64,000 nt of DNA from Burkholderia sp. Bp8963 (GCF_003854275.1 NZ_QTQP01000004.1:124001-188000), one strand, 5' to 3'. Shown: positions 53,716 to 63,498, counted from the stretch's first letter. Made by a program: numbers and translations. The notes: generated from the sequence alone by a model not told the origin.

Positions 53716-55029
53716 ATGCGCGTCGAACGGGTTCCATACCGCTTACTCACTGTCGCGACGGCCGCCGTTTTCCTGGCCGCGTGCGGGAAAAAAGAATCGG
53801 CACCGCCGCCGCAAACGCCGGAAGTCGGCGTCGTCACCGTCCAGCCGCAAACCGTCCCGGTGTTCACCGAACTGCCGGGCCGCACCAACGCATTCCTCGT
53901 CGCGCAAGTGCGCGCGCGGGTCGACGGCATCGTGCTGCGCCGCGAATTCACTGAAGGCACCGACGTCAAGGCCGGCCAGCGCCTCTACAAGATCGACCCG
54001 GCGCCGTACATCGCACAGCTGAACAGCGCGAAGGCATCGCTCGCGAAGGCGCAGGCGAACCTCGCGACGCAGAACGCGCTCGTTGCGCGCTACAAGGTGC
54101 TCGTCGCCGCGAACGCGATCAGCAAGCAGGACTACGACAACGCGGTGGCCGCGCAAGGGCAGGCCGCTGCCGACGTCGCGGCCGGCAAGGCTGCGGTCGA
54201 CACCGCGCAGATCAACCTCGGCTACACGGACGTCGTGTCGCCGATCACGGGCCGCGTCGGTATCTCGCAGGTCACGCCGGGCGCCTACGTGCAGGCGAGC
54301 CAGGCGACGCTGATGTCGACCGTCCAGCAGCTCGACCCGGTCTACGTCGACCTCACGCAGTCGAGCCTCGACGGGCTGAAGCTGCGCCAGGACGTGCAGA
54401 GCGGCCGGATCAAGACGAGCGGCCCGGGCGCGGCGAAGGTGTCGCTGATCCTCGAAGACGGCAAGACCTATTCGGAGCCCGGCAAGCTGCAGTTCTCGGA
54501 CGTGACGGTCGATCAGGCGACGGGCTCGGTGACGATCCGCGCGATCTTCCCGAACCCGGGCCGCGTGCTGCTGCCGGGGATGTTCGTGCGCGCGCGCATC
54601 GAGGAAGGCGTGAACGAGAACGCGTTCCTGGTGCCGCAGATCGGCGTCACGCATGACCAGAAGGGCCAGGCGGTCGCGATGGTGGTCGGTGCGGACAGCA
54701 AGGTTGCGCCGCGTCAGTTGACGACGACGGGCATGCAGGGTCAGGACTGGGTCGTCGAAGGCGGCCTGCAGGCGGGCGACCGCGTGATCGTGCAGGGGAT
54801 CGACAAGGTGCGTCCGGGCGCGACCGTGAAGGTCGTGGCGGCCAAGCTCGCGTCGGCGTCGGCGTCGGTGCCGGGCGCCGCGCCGGGTACCGCCGCGGCA
54901 CCGGCCGCGGGTTCGTCCGCTGATGCGTCGTCGGGTGCGCCTGCCGCCGCATCGAATGCGGCCGCATCGGGTGTCGCGCCGGCAAGCGCTGCCGCGGGTT
55001 CGTCCGCCGCTGCGTCGGGCGCGCAATAA
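53716..55029 (+). CDS. RND efflux periplasmic adaptor (AcrA/MexA type)
   Basis: 437-residue membrane fusion protein. The lipobox FLAAC puts the acylated Cys at 23. The order is lipoyl halves flanking an alpha-hairpin (SAKASLAKAQANLATQNALV), then the beta-barrel and MP domains with GRVGISQVTPGAYV. The last 60 or so residues (from about 378) are an Ala/Ser/Gly/Pro-rich tail that adaptors of E. coli do not have. It is the first gene of the operon. Together with the permease and outer membrane channel it exports antibiotics and other toxic compounds. Gene order matches B. cenocepacia RND-4. Confidence 0.93.
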   Translation: MRVERVPYRLLTVATAAVFLAACGKKESAPPPQTPEVGVVTVQPQTVPVFTELPGRTNAFLVAQVRARVDGIVLRREFTEGTDVKAGQRLYKIDPAPYIAQLNSAKASLAKAQANLATQNALVARYKVLVAANAISKQDYDNAVAAQGQAAADVAAGKAAVDTAQINLGYTDVVSPITGRVGISQVTPGAYVQASQATLMSTVQQLDPVYVDLTQSSLDGLKLRQDVQSGRIKTSGPGAAKVSLILEDGKTYSEPGKLQFSDVTVDQATGSVTIRAIFPNPGRVLLPGMFVRARIEEGVNENAFLVPQIGVTHDQKGQAVAMVVGADSKVAPRQLTTTGMQGQDWVVEGGLQAGDRVIVQGIDKVRPGATVKVVAAKLASASASVPGAAPGTAAAPAAGSSADASSGAPAAASNAAASGVAPASAAAGSSAAASGAQ

Positions 55030-55044
55030 CAGGGAGCCTGTTTC

Positions 55045-58000
55045 ATGGCAAAGTTTTTTATCGATCGCCCGATCTTTGCGTGGGTGATCGCCATCATTCT
55101 GATGCTGGCGGGCGTCGCGGCGATCTTCTCGCTGCCGATCGCGCAGTATCCGACGATCGCGCCGCCATCGATCCAGATCACCGCGAACTACCCGGGCGCT
55201 TCCGCGAAGACGGTGGAAGACACGGTGACGCAGGTGATCGAGCAGCAGATGAGCGGTCTCGACAACTTCCTGTACATGTCGTCGACGAGTGACGACTCGG
55301 GCACGGCGACGATCACGCTGACGTTCGCGCCGGGCACCAACGCCGACATCGCGCAGGTCCAGGTGCAGAACAAGCTGTCGCTCGCGACGCCGATCCTGCC
55401 GCAGGTCGTGCAGCAGCTCGGCCTGTCCGTGACGAAGTCGAGCAGCAGCTTCCTGCTGGTGCTGGCCTTCACGTCGGAAGACGGCAGCATGAACAAGTAC
55501 GACCTCGCGAACTACGTGGCGTCGCACGTGAAGGACCCGATCAGCCGGATCAACGGCGTCGGCACCGTCACGCTGTTCGGCTCGCAGTACGCGATGCGGA
55601 TCTGGCTCGACCCGACGCGCCTGACGAACTACGGCCTGACGCCGACGGACGTCACGTCCGCGATCACGTCGCAGAACGTGCAGATCGCCGGTGGCCAGAT
55701 CGGCGGCACGCCGGCGACGCCGGGCACGATGCTGCAGGCGACGATCACCGAGTCGACGCTGCTGCAGACGCCGGAGCAGTTCGGCAACATCCTGCTGAAG
55801 GTCAACCCGGATGGCTCGCAGGTGCGCCTGAAGGACGTCGCGAAGATCGGCCTCGGTGGCGAGAACTACAACTTCGACACGAAGTTCAACGGCCGTCCGT
55901 CCGCCGCGCTGGGTATTCAGCTCGCGACCAACGCGAACGCGCTCGCGACCGCGAAGGCCGTGCGCGCGAAGATCGACGAGCTGTCGAAGTACTACCCGCA
56001 CGGCCTCGTCGTCTCGTATCCGTATGACACGACGCCGTTCGTGCGCCTGTCGATCGAGGAAGTGGTCAAGACGCTGCTCGAAGGTATCGTGCTCGTGTTC
56101 CTCGTGATGTATCTGTTCCTGCAGAACCTGCGGGCGACGATCATCCCGACGATCGCGGTGCCGGTCGTGCTGCTCGGCACGTTCGCGGTGATGTCGGCAG
56201 TCGGCTTCTCGATCAACACGCTATCGATGTTCGGTCTCGTGCTCGCGATCGGCCTGCTGGTGGACGACGCGATCGTGGTCGTGGAGAACGTCGAGCGCGT
56301 GATGGCCGAGGAAGGCTTGTCGCCGAAGGAGGCGACCCGCAAGGCGATGGGCCAGATCACCGGCGCGCTGATCGGCGTTGCGCTCGTGCTGTCGGCGGTG
56401 TTCGTGCCGGTCGCGTTTTCGGGCGGTTCGGTCGGCGCGATCTATCGTCAGTTCTCGCTGACGATCGTATCGGCGATGGTGCTGTCGGTGCTGGTCGCGT
56501 TGATTCTGACGCCGGCACTGTGCGCGACGATCCTGAAGCCGATTCCGCAGGGTCACCACGAAGAGAAGAAGGGCTTCTTCGGCTGGTTCAACCGCACGTT
56601 CAACCAGAGCCGCGACAAGTACCACGTCGGCGTGCACCACGTGATCAAGCGCTCGGGCCGCTGGCTCATCATCTACCTGGTCGTGATCGTCGCGGTCGGC
56701 CTGCTGTTCGTGCGCCTGCCGAAGTCGTTCCTGCCCGATGAAGACCAGGGCCTGATGTTCGTGATCGTGCAGACGCCGTCCGGCTCGACGCAGGAAACCA
56801 CCGGCAAGACGCTCGAGAACATCTCGAACTACCTGCTGAACGACGAGAAGGAGATCGTCGAATCCGCGTTCACGGTCAACGGCTTCAGCTTCGCGGGCCG
56901 TGGCCAGAACTCGGGTCTCGTGTTCGTCCGCCTGAAGGATTACGCGCAGCGTCAGCACGCGAACCAGAAGGTCCAGGCGCTGATCGGCCGGATGTTCGGC
57001 CGCTACGCGGGCTACAAGGACGCCATCGTGATCCCGTTCAACCCGCCGTCGATTCCGGAACTCGGCACCGCCGCCGGCTTCGACTTCGAGCTGACGGACA
57101 ACGCGGGCGTGGGCCACGACGCGCTGATGGCTGCGCGCAACCAGTTGCTCGGGATGGCCGCGAAGGATCCGACGCTGCAGGGTGTGCGCCCGAACGGCCT
57201 GAACGACACGCCGCAGTACAAGGTGGATATCGACCGCGAGAAGGCGAACGCGCTCGGCGTCACCGCAGCGGCGATCGACCAGACGTTCTCGATTGCGTGG
57301 GCGTCGCAGTACGTGAACAACTTCCTCGACACCGACGGCCGGATCAAGAAGGTCTACGTGCAGTCCGACGCACCGTTCCGGATGACGCCGGACGACATGA
57401 AGATCTGGTACGTGCGCAACGGGTCGGGCGGGATGGTGCCGTTCAGCGCGTTCGCGACCGGTCACTGGACCTACGGTTCGCCGAAGCTCGAGCGCTACAA
57501 CGGCATCTCGGCGATGGAAATCCAGGGCCAGGCCGCACCGGGCAAGTCGACCGGTCAGGCGATGGCGGCGATGGAATCGCTCGCGAAGAAGCTGCCGGAA
57601 GGCGTCGGCTATTCGTGGACGGGCCTGTCGTTCCAGGAAATCCAGTCGGGTTCGCAGGCGCCGATCCTGTACGCGATCTCGATCCTGGTCGTGTTCCTGT
57701 GTCTGGCGGCACTGTATGAAAGCTGGTCGATTCCGTTCTCGGTGATCATGGTCGTGCCGCTCGGCGTGATCGGTGCGCTGCTCGCGGCGACGATGCGCGG
57801 CCTCGAGAACGACGTGTACTTCCAGGTCGGCCTGCTGACGACGGTGGGCTTGTCCGCGAAGAACGCGATCCTGATCGTCGAGTTCGCGCGCGAACTGCAG
57901 CAGACGGAGAAGATGGGGCCGGTCGAGGCCGCGCTGGAAGCGGCGCGCCTGCGGCTGCGTCCGATCCTGATGACGTCGCTCGCGTTCATTCTCGGCGTGA

Positions 58001-58245
58001 TGCCGCTCGCGATCAGCAACGGCGCGGGTTCGGCGAGCCAGCACGCGATCGGTACCGGGGTGATCGGCGGGATGATCACGGCGACGTTCCTCGCGATCTT
58101 CATGATCCCGATGTTCTTCGTGAAGATCCGCGGAATCTTCAGCGGCGAGAAGGAAGACGTCGACGAGGCGCTGCGTCTTGCGCAGGATCACCTGCACCAG
58201 GCCGGGAAGGGCGACCACGGCGACGACGAGAAGAAGGGGCAGTGA
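55045..58245 (+). CDS. RND multidrug efflux permease (AcrB/MexB type, HAE1)
   Basis: 1066-residue trimeric inner-membrane proton/drug antiporter. It begins [20 protein letters not shown], has 12 TM helices and two large periplasmic loops. The proton-relay Asp pair is in [18 protein letters not shown] near residue 408, and Lys in [19 protein letters not shown] near 940 is present. Length is close to AcrB (1049). The start is 15 bases after the adaptor stop. It captures substrates from the periplasm and membrane and passes them to the outer membrane channel encoded next. Confidence 0.96.
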   Translation: MAKFFIDRPIFAWVIAIILMLAGVAAIFSLPIAQYPTIAPPSIQITANYPGASAKTVEDTVTQVIEQQMSGLDNFLYMSSTSDDSGTATITLTFAPGTNADIAQVQVQNKLSLATPILPQVVQQLGLSVTKSSSSFLLVLAFTSEDGSMNKYDLANYVASHVKDPISRINGVGTVTLFGSQYAMRIWLDPTRLTNYGLTPTDVTSAITSQNVQIAGGQIGGTPATPGTMLQATITESTLLQTPEQFGNILLKVNPDGSQVRLKDVAKIGLGGENYNFDTKFNGRPSAALGIQLATNANALATAKAVRAKIDELSKYYPHGLVVSYPYDTTPFVRLSIEEVVKTLLEGIVLVFLVMYLFLQNLRATIIPTIAVPVVLLGTFAVMSAVGFSINTLSMFGLVLAIGLLVDDAIVVVENVERVMAEEGLSPKEATRKAMGQITGALIGVALVLSAVFVPVAFSGGSVGAIYRQFSLTIVSAMVLSVLVALILTPALCATILKPIPQGHHEEKKGFFGWFNRTFNQSRDKYHVGVHHVIKRSGRWLIIYLVVIVAVGLLFVRLPKSFLPDEDQGLMFVIVQTPSGSTQETTGKTLENISNYLLNDEKEIVESAFTVNGFSFAGRGQNSGLVFVRLKDYAQRQHANQKVQALIGRMFGRYAGYKDAIVIPFNPPSIPELGTAAGFDFELTDNAGVGHDALMAARNQLLGMAAKDPTLQGVRPNGLNDTPQYKVDIDREKANALGVTAAAIDQTFSIAWASQYVNNFLDTDGRIKKVYVQSDAPFRMTPDDMKIWYVRNGSGGMVPFSAFATGHWTYGSPKLERYNGISAMEIQGQAAPGKSTGQAMAAMESLAKKLPEGVGYSWTGLSFQEIQSGSQAPILYAISILVVFLCLAALYESWSIPFSVIMVVPLGVIGALLAATMRGLENDVYFQVGLLTTVGLSAKNAILIVEFARELQQTEKMGPVEAALEAARLRLRPILMTSLAFILGVMPLAISNGAGSASQHAIGTGVIGGMITATFLAIFMIPMFFVKIRGIFSGEKEDVDEALRLAQDHLHQAGKGDHGDDEKKGQ

Positions 58246-59771
58246 TGATGCAAAAACACGCTTTGACTGCAATCGCAGTCGCGCTCTTCGCCACGGGCTG
58301 CACGATGGCGCCGCACTACACGCGGCCCGATGCGCCCGTCTCGCAGGCGTTCCCGTCGGGCGGCGTCTATGCGACGCAGCCGGCCGCCACGGCCGGCGCG
58401 CGCAGCGCGAACGGCCAGGCGGCGACCGACATCGGCTGGCGCGAGTTCTTCGTCGATCCGCGCCTGCAGCGGCTGATCGAGCTCGCGCTGAAGAACAACC
58501 GCGACCTGCGGGTCGCGGTGCTGAACATCGAGGCCGCGCGTGCGCAGTACCAGATCACGCGCGCGGACCTGTTCCCGAAGCTCGATGCCGTTGGCAGCGG
58601 CTCGATCCAGCGCCTCCCGGCTGGCGTGTCGACGACGCGCGCGCCGCTGATCTCGCGCAGCTACAACGTCGGGCTGCAGGCGCAGTGGGAACTCGACCTG
58701 TTCGGCCGGATCCAGAGCCTGAAGGACCAGGCGCTCGCGAAATACCTCGCGACCGCGCAGGCCCGCAAGGCGACCGAGATCCTGCTGGTGTCGCAGGTCG
58801 CGGACCAGTACCTGACGGTGCTGTCGACCGACGACCTGCTGAAGGTGACGGAAGACACGCTGAAATCCGCGCAGGCGTCGTATGACCTGACGAAGCTGAA
58901 GTTCGACAACGGCACCGGCTCGGAACTCGACCTGCGCCAAGCGCAGACGATCGTCGAGACGGCGCTCGCGAACCAGCAGGCGCAGGCGCGCGCACGCGCG
59001 CAGGCGTTGAACGCGCTGGTGCTGCTGGTCGGCGAGCCGTTGCCGGACGACCTGCCGCCGGGGCTGCCGCTCGACGCGCAGAACTTCCTGACCGACATCC
59101 CGGCCGGGCTGCCGTCGGATCTGCTCACGCGTCGTCCGGACATCATGGAAGCCGAGCAGAACCTGCTCGCGGCGAACGCGAACATCGGCGCGGCGCGCGC
59201 GGCGTTCTTCCCGAAGATCTCGCTGACGGGCGCGTTCGGCACCGCGAGCCCGACGCTCGGCGGGCTGTTCAAGGCCGGCACCGCGGCGTGGTCGTTCGCA
59301 CCGCAGATCGCGGTGCCGATCTTCGAGGGCGGCGCGAACCTCGCCAATCTCGATCTCGCGCACGTGCAGAAGCGTATCGAGATCGCGAACTACGAGAAGG
59401 CGATCCAGTCGGCGTTCCGCGAGGTGTCGGATGGCCTGGCCGCACGCGGCACGTACGACCAGCAGATCGCCGCGCTGCAGCGCAACGAGCACGCGCAACA
59501 GCGTCGCTACGACCTGTCGGACCTGCGCTACAAGAACGGCGTGGACAGCTACCTGTCGGTGCTGACCGCGCAGACCGACCTGTATTCGGCGCAGCAGTCG
59601 CTGATCAGCGCCCGGCTTGCACGCTGGACGAACCTCGTCGACCTGTATCGCGCGCTGGGTGGCGGCTGGATCGAGCGGGCCGGCGAAACGGCGCGCCCGG
59701 CCGATCAGCCGGTCGACTACGGCAAGGCGGCGGCGCCTGCGCCGGCGTCGGGCGCTGCGACGAACGGGTAA
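58245..59771 (+). CDS. RND efflux outer membrane channel (OprM/NodT type)
   Basis: 508-residue outer membrane lipoprotein of the TolC/OprM family. The lipobox FATGC places Cys at 19. Two repeats of the TolC fold are present (for example LIELALKNNRDLRVAVLNIEAARAQY and IESANYEKAIQSAFREVSDGL-like sequence IEIANYEKAIQSAFREV). RRPDIMEAEQNLLAANANIGAARAAFFP is the NodT signature. The ATG at 58245 overlaps the permease stop by one base, so translation is coupled. The C-terminus ends in a short Ala/Pro/Ser tail. Confidence 0.94.
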   Translation: MMQKHALTAIAVALFATGCTMAPHYTRPDAPVSQAFPSGGVYATQPAATAGARSANGQAATDIGWREFFVDPRLQRLIELALKNNRDLRVAVLNIEAARAQYQITRADLFPKLDAVGSGSIQRLPAGVSTTRAPLISRSYNVGLQAQWELDLFGRIQSLKDQALAKYLATAQARKATEILLVSQVADQYLTVLSTDDLLKVTEDTLKSAQASYDLTKLKFDNGTGSELDLRQAQTIVETALANQQAQARARAQALNALVLLVGEPLPDDLPPGLPLDAQNFLTDIPAGLPSDLLTRRPDIMEAEQNLLAANANIGAARAAFFPKISLTGAFGTASPTLGGLFKAGTAAWSFAPQIAVPIFEGGANLANLDLAHVQKRIEIANYEKAIQSAFREVSDGLAARGTYDQQIAALQRNEHAQQRRYDLSDLRYKNGVDSYLSVLTAQTDLYSAQQSLISARLARWTNLVDLYRALGGGWIERAGETARPADQPVDYGKAAAPAPASGAATNG

Positions 59772-59877
59772 GCGGGCCGGTCATCGCGATGCATGGCGGG
59801 CAACCGCCAACGTCGCGCCGGCCGGCATTGCGTGCGTGACGCAACACACGATACGCAGGCAATGCCTCGCACATGAC

Positions 59878-59910
59878 AACGCCACGGATGAAAGTCCGTG
59901 GCGTTTGTTT
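59878..59910 (+). terminator. Rho-independent terminator after the RND operon
   Basis: An 11-bp stem (AACGCCACGGA with TCCGTGGCGTT) around TGAAAG, followed by TGTTT. It lies 106 bases after the channel gene and may also serve the convergent permease gene. Confidence 0.8.
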
Positions 59911-59975
59911 ATGGGCAGGGGCTTTGCACGTGCAAAGTTGGTGCGCTTGCTTTCGAGCCGGCACGCGACGGGCGG

Positions 59976-61349
59976 TCAGTGCAGATCGACCGGCCGCCCG
60001 TCGAAATCGTGGCCTGCGCGGCGGATGTCGCATTTCGCTTCCTTCTCGCCCTTCACGCCGTTGAACACGATATTCAGGACCACCGAGGTTACCGATGCGA
60101 GCAGGATGCCGCTGTGCAGGATCGGTGCGAGCGCGGACGGCAGCTTCGAGAAGAAGTGCGGCGACACGACCGGCACGAGACCCATGCCGATGCTCACGGC
60201 GACGATGAACAGGTTGTTGTGGTTGTTCACGAAGTCGACCTTCGACAGCACCTTCACGCCGTTCGCCGCGACCATCCCGAACATCACGATCCCCGCGCCG
60301 CCGAGCACGAACGGCGGCACCGACGCGACGACCTGCGCCATCTTCGGGAACAGGCCGAGCATCACCAGGATCACGCCACCCGTTGCGCAGACGAAGCGGC
60401 TCTTCACGCCCGTCACGCCGATCAGGCCGACGTTCTGCGAGAACGACGTATGCGGGAACGAGTTGAAGATGCCGCCGATCAGCGTGCCGAGGCCGTCGAC
60501 GCGCAGGCCGCGCACGAGACGCTCCTGGTCCACCGGACGCTCGACCATGTCGCCGACCGCGAGGAACATCCCGGTCGATTCGATGAACGTGACGAACATC
60601 ACGGTGACCATCGTCGCGATCGACAGCGGATCGAAATGCGGCCAGCCGAAGTGGAACGGCATCACGAATCCGACCCACGGCGCGAGCGCGACGCCGTCCG
60701 TGTCCACGCGGCCGATCGCGAATGCGATCACGAAGCCCGCGACGATGCCGAGCAGCACCGAGATGTTCGCGATGAAGCCGCGGCCGAACTTGTTGATCAG
60801 CAGGATCAGCGTGAGCACGAGCAGCGACAGGCCGAGGAAGACGGGGCTGCCGTAGTCCGGATTGCCGACGCCGCCTGCTGCCCAGTTGATGCCGACTTCC
60901 ATCAGCGACAGGCCGATCACGGAGATCACCGTGCCGACGACGACGGGCGGGAAGAATCGCAGCAGCTTGCCGATCATCGGCGCGAGCACGATGCCGATGA
61001 TGCCGGCCGCGATCGTCGAACCGAAGATGTCGAGAATGCCGAGGCCGGGGTTCGTGCCGATCGCGATCATCGGGCCGACCGCCGCGAACGTGCAGCCCAT
61101 GATCACGGGCAGGCGGATCCCGAAGATCCACAGGCCGAGCGTCTGGATCAGCGTCGCGATACCGCACGAAAACAGATCGGCGCTGATCAGGAACGCTATC
61201 TGGTCTTTCGGCAGCTTGAGCGCGCCGCCGACGATGAGCGGCACGGCGACCGCGCCGGCGTACATGACGAGGACGTGTTGAAGACCGAGGGTTACGAGCT
61301 TGCCGGTCGGCAACACTTCATCGCACGGATGGACCGTGTTCGATTGCAT
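59976..61349 (-). CDS. Nucleobase:cation symporter-2 family purine permease
   Basis: 457-residue inner-membrane transporter with about 14 hydrophobic segments. The family motif appears as IFNSFPHTSFSQNVGLIGVTGVKSRFV, and TM1 starts with VTLGLQHVLVMYAGAVAVPLIVGG. The pattern with GGIFNSFPHTSFSQN resembles xanthine/uric acid members (XanQ, UacT, PbuX) more than UraA. The ATG at 61349 follows GGAG at eight bases; an in-frame GTG three codons earlier is also possible. A structured leader with a candidate purine riboswitch is upstream, which supports a xanthine or urate substrate. Confidence 0.88.
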   Translation of the reverse strand: MQSNTVHPCDEVLPTGKLVTLGLQHVLVMYAGAVAVPLIVGGALKLPKDQIAFLISADLFSCGIATLIQTLGLWIFGIRLPVIMGCTFAAVGPMIAIGTNPGLGILDIFGSTIAAGIIGIVLAPMIGKLLRFFPPVVVGTVISVIGLSLMEVGINWAAGGVGNPDYGSPVFLGLSLLVLTLILLINKFGRGFIANISVLLGIVAGFVIAFAIGRVDTDGVALAPWVGFVMPFHFGWPHFDPLSIATMVTVMFVTFIESTGMFLAVGDMVERPVDQERLVRGLRVDGLGTLIGGIFNSFPHTSFSQNVGLIGVTGVKSRFVCATGGVILVMLGLFPKMAQVVASVPPFVLGGAGIVMFGMVAANGVKVLSKVDFVNNHNNLFIVAVSIGMGLVPVVSPHFFSKLPSALAPILHSGILLASVTSVVLNIVFNGVKGEKEAKCDIRRAGHDFDGRPVDLH

Positions 61350-61764
61350 CTGTCTCACTCCATGATCTTGTTTTCAGGGTGATATGAAGTTATGCGGAAC
61401 GGCCCCCCGCAACAAGAGCACTGGGTTCTATTCCGTTCTTTGCTGGTTCGATATGCCAATCCGGCATGGAGCAGGGTGTCGAGCATCGGGAATCTGCCGC
61501 AGGAGTGAGGTTTCCCGGTTTTATAGCCGTCCAAAATAATGCGGACCCCCATGTCAAATATGGGTCGCTTTATGGTGTGTATCGCGATTCGGGAATAGTG
61601 GTCATTTCGGGGTGTAAAAAAACGCACGGGGTTAACCCGCGAACGGGTGTTTTGGCGCACGCGGCGCCGTCGGTCGCATTGGCGTTTCGCGATTCGAGAA
61701 AAATGGGGCGCATATCGAGATCCCGTTATCATCGAAGGCCGTCCATTCAAATCGTCGCTTCGTC
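61350..61764. other. 415-base divergent region between the purine permease and xylB
   Basis: Contains the candidate riboswitch and a minus-strand TTGACA for the permease. The half nearer xylB is AT-richer than average and has no clear -35/-10 pair. No protein-coding frame is convincing. Confidence 0.6.
61481..61540 (-). ncRNA. Candidate purine-sensing riboswitch in the permease leader
   Basis: On the minus strand CGGGAA and TTCCCG pair perfectly around an internal part holding CACTCCTGCGGCAG, where CTG/CAG closes a three-base loop. Directly upstream lies CTATAAAACC, an A-rich single strand. This small two-stem shape, in a beta-proteobacterium and before a purine permease, resembles the xanthine/urate-sensing NMT1 class as remembered. 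The match is from memory and was not checked. It is about 130 bases before the start codon. A TTGACA at 61552-61557 (minus strand) could be the -35. Confidence 0.4.
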
Positions 61765-63249
61765 ATGCGCTTGCTCGGAATCGATCTCGGCACCGGCTCG
61801 GTGAAACTCGTCACGCTCGATGCCGATGGTGTCGAACGTGCGGTCGCGAGCGAACCTTATGCGTTGTCGTCGCCGCAGCCCGGCTGGGCGGAAATCGCGC
61901 CGGATGCGTGGTGGCAGGCGCTCGTGCGTGCGGCCGCGCGACTGCCCGCCGATGAACGGGCGCAGGTCGCCGCGATCGGTTTTTCGGGGCAGATGCACGG
62001 CGTCGTGCTGATCGACGCGGCCGGCCGCCCGGTGCGGCCGGCGCTGCTCTGGCCCGATACGCGCGCGGCCCGCTACGCCGACGCGCGCGACTGGCCCGAT
62101 GCGGCGAACCCGGTCGCGCCGGGGATGGCGGGACCGCTGCTGCGCTGGGTCGCCGCGCACGAACCGGCGTCGCTGGATGCGGCGGACCGGGCCGTGCAGC
62201 CGAAGGACTGGCTGCGGATCGTGCTCGGCGGCGACGTCGCCGCCGATCCGAGCGATGCGTGCGCGACCGCACTCGCGACGCCGGACGGCGCATGGGATAC
62301 CGCGCAACTCGACGCATTTCGCCTGCCGCATGCGCTGTTCGCACCGGTGCGCGCATCGACCGCGCATTGCGGTGTGCTGCGCGCCGCCGCGGCCGCCGCG
62401 CTCGGCCTGCCGGCCGGCGTGCCGCTCGCGACCGGCGCCGCCGATACCGCGTGCGCGGCGCTCGGCAGCGGCCTCGTCGCCGACGGCGATGCACTTCTGA
62501 CGACGGGCAGCGGCGGGCAGATCGTCGTGCTCGCGGACAGGCTGCCGGCCGCGCGGCGCGGGCTGCATCGCTACCGCGCGGCGGCGGGCGGCGGCTACTA
62601 CACGATGGCGGCGATGCAGAACGTCGGGCTCGCGCTCGAGGCGGTGCGCGGCTGGCTCGGCTACGCGAACTGGCCGGCCGCGTACGACGACGCGTTCGCG
62701 CAGCCGGCGTCCGAACGGCTGTCCTTCCTGCCGTACCTGACCGGCGAGCGCTCGCCGTGGATGAATCCGGATGCGCGCGGCGGCTGGCTCGGCCTCGGGC
62801 TCGGCGACACGCGCGGCGCGATGATGCGCGCGGCGTTCGAAGGCGTCGCGTTCGCGTTGCGCGCGGGGCTCGATGCCATTCGTGCCGAGGGTGCCGAGGG
62901 TGCCGAGGTTGCGGAAGGTGCGGAAGGTGCGGAAGGTGCGGAGGGCCGTGCGATCGCGTCGCTGCGGGTTGCCGGCGGCGGCTCGGTCGATCCGCGCTGG
63001 CGCCAGTTGCTCGCGGACGCGCTCGGCACGTCGCTCGACGCGCTCGACTGCCCGAACGCGGCGACCCGCGGCGCGGCGCTGCTGGCGGGTGTCGCGCTCG
63101 GACACTGGCGGGAATACGAACTGCGCACGCTCGCGCCCACCGCGTCGCCGGTCGCGGCGCCATCGGGCGATCGTGCGCTCGCGGTGCGCTACGCGCGTTT
63201 CGCCGATCTGTACGCGCGCACGGATGCGTGGTTCGCGACGGGCGTTTAA
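61765..63249 (+). CDS. xylB: Xylulokinase
   Basis: 494-residue FGGY carbohydrate kinase that phosphorylates D-xylulose. The N-terminal motif LGIDLGTGSVKLVTLD, MHGVVLID with ALLWPDTRAA, and the C-terminal VAGGGSVDPRWRQLLADALG are typical of XylB. A catalytic Asp in the AADTACAALG region is visible. Residues about 374-394 are seven AEG-like tripeptides coded by a 9-bp tandem repeat, absent from standard XylB, inserted just before the second FGGY signature. No xylA, transporter or regulator is nearby, so the sugar may be xylulose or another polyol product. Confidence 0.88.
   Translation: MRLLGIDLGTGSVKLVTLDADGVERAVASEPYALSSPQPGWAEIAPDAWWQALVRAAARLPADERAQVAAIGFSGQMHGVVLIDAAGRPVRPALLWPDTRAARYADARDWPDAANPVAPGMAGPLLRWVAAHEPASLDAADRAVQPKDWLRIVLGGDVAADPSDACATALATPDGAWDTAQLDAFRLPHALFAPVRASTAHCGVLRAAAAAALGLPAGVPLATGAADTACAALGSGLVADGDALLTTGSGGQIVVLADRLPAARRGLHRYRAAAGGGYYTMAAMQNVGLALEAVRGWLGYANWPAAYDDAFAQPASERLSFLPYLTGERSPWMNPDARGGWLGLGLGDTRGAMMRAAFEGVAFALRAGLDAIRAEGAEGAEVAEGAEGAEGAEGRAIASLRVAGGGSVDPRWRQLLADALGTSLDALDCPNAATRGAALLAGVALGHWREYELRTLAPTASPVAAPSGDRALAVRYARFADLYARTDAWFATGV
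62884..62946 (+). repeat. Seven-copy 9-bp in-frame repeat inside xylB
   Basis: Units of the type GCGGAAGGT or GCCGAGGGT start every nine bases from 62884 and encode AEG seven times (one unit is AEV). The last three full copies before the end are identical, suggesting recent expansion. Reading frame is kept. Confidence 0.93.
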
Positions 63250-63383
63250 ACTCGGGCACTTGTTGTATTGCCGTATTGCCTGAGCGGCATTGCGTCACCG
63301 ATGACGCATGCAGGCAACCCGCCGGCTGTTTCCCGCACGCGTCGCGCGCGGCGATCGGCCATCATGGCGAGCACGAATTCATG

Positions 63384-63419
63384 TCGCCGTGCCGCGCGCG
63401 ACGCCGCGCGGCACGGCGA
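63384..63419. repeat. Perfect 15-bp inverted repeat before the fghA leader element
   Basis: TCGCCGTGCCGCGCG (63384-63398) and its exact inverse (63405-63419) surround CGACGC. It would form a very stable hairpin five bases before the conserved leader element. No T run follows, so it is not a classical terminator. Confidence 0.85.
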
Positions 63420-63424
63420 AGCCA

Positions 63425-63472
63425 GCTTTGCGTGGGACCGGGGCAAGTGCTGAAGCACCCACTCCGGTTGAC
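63425..63472 (+). ncRNA. Candidate cis-regulatory RNA (riboswitch-like pseudoknot) before fghA
   Basis: Second copy of the element before purE. GCTTTGCGTGGGACCGG is followed by the bulge GGCA, an inner stem AGTG/CACT with loop CTGAAGCACC, and the closing strand CCGGTT. P1 is 63436-63441 with 63464-63469, closed by a G-T pair. GCTTT (63425-63429) can pair with loop GAAGC (63452-63456), as in the other copy. The inner stem differs in sequence (AGC/GCT against AGTG/CACT) but keeps pairing. The fghA start is 27 bases downstream. Confidence 0.6.
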
Positions 63473-63498
63473 ATCTGATCGACAGACAGGGGACAACG

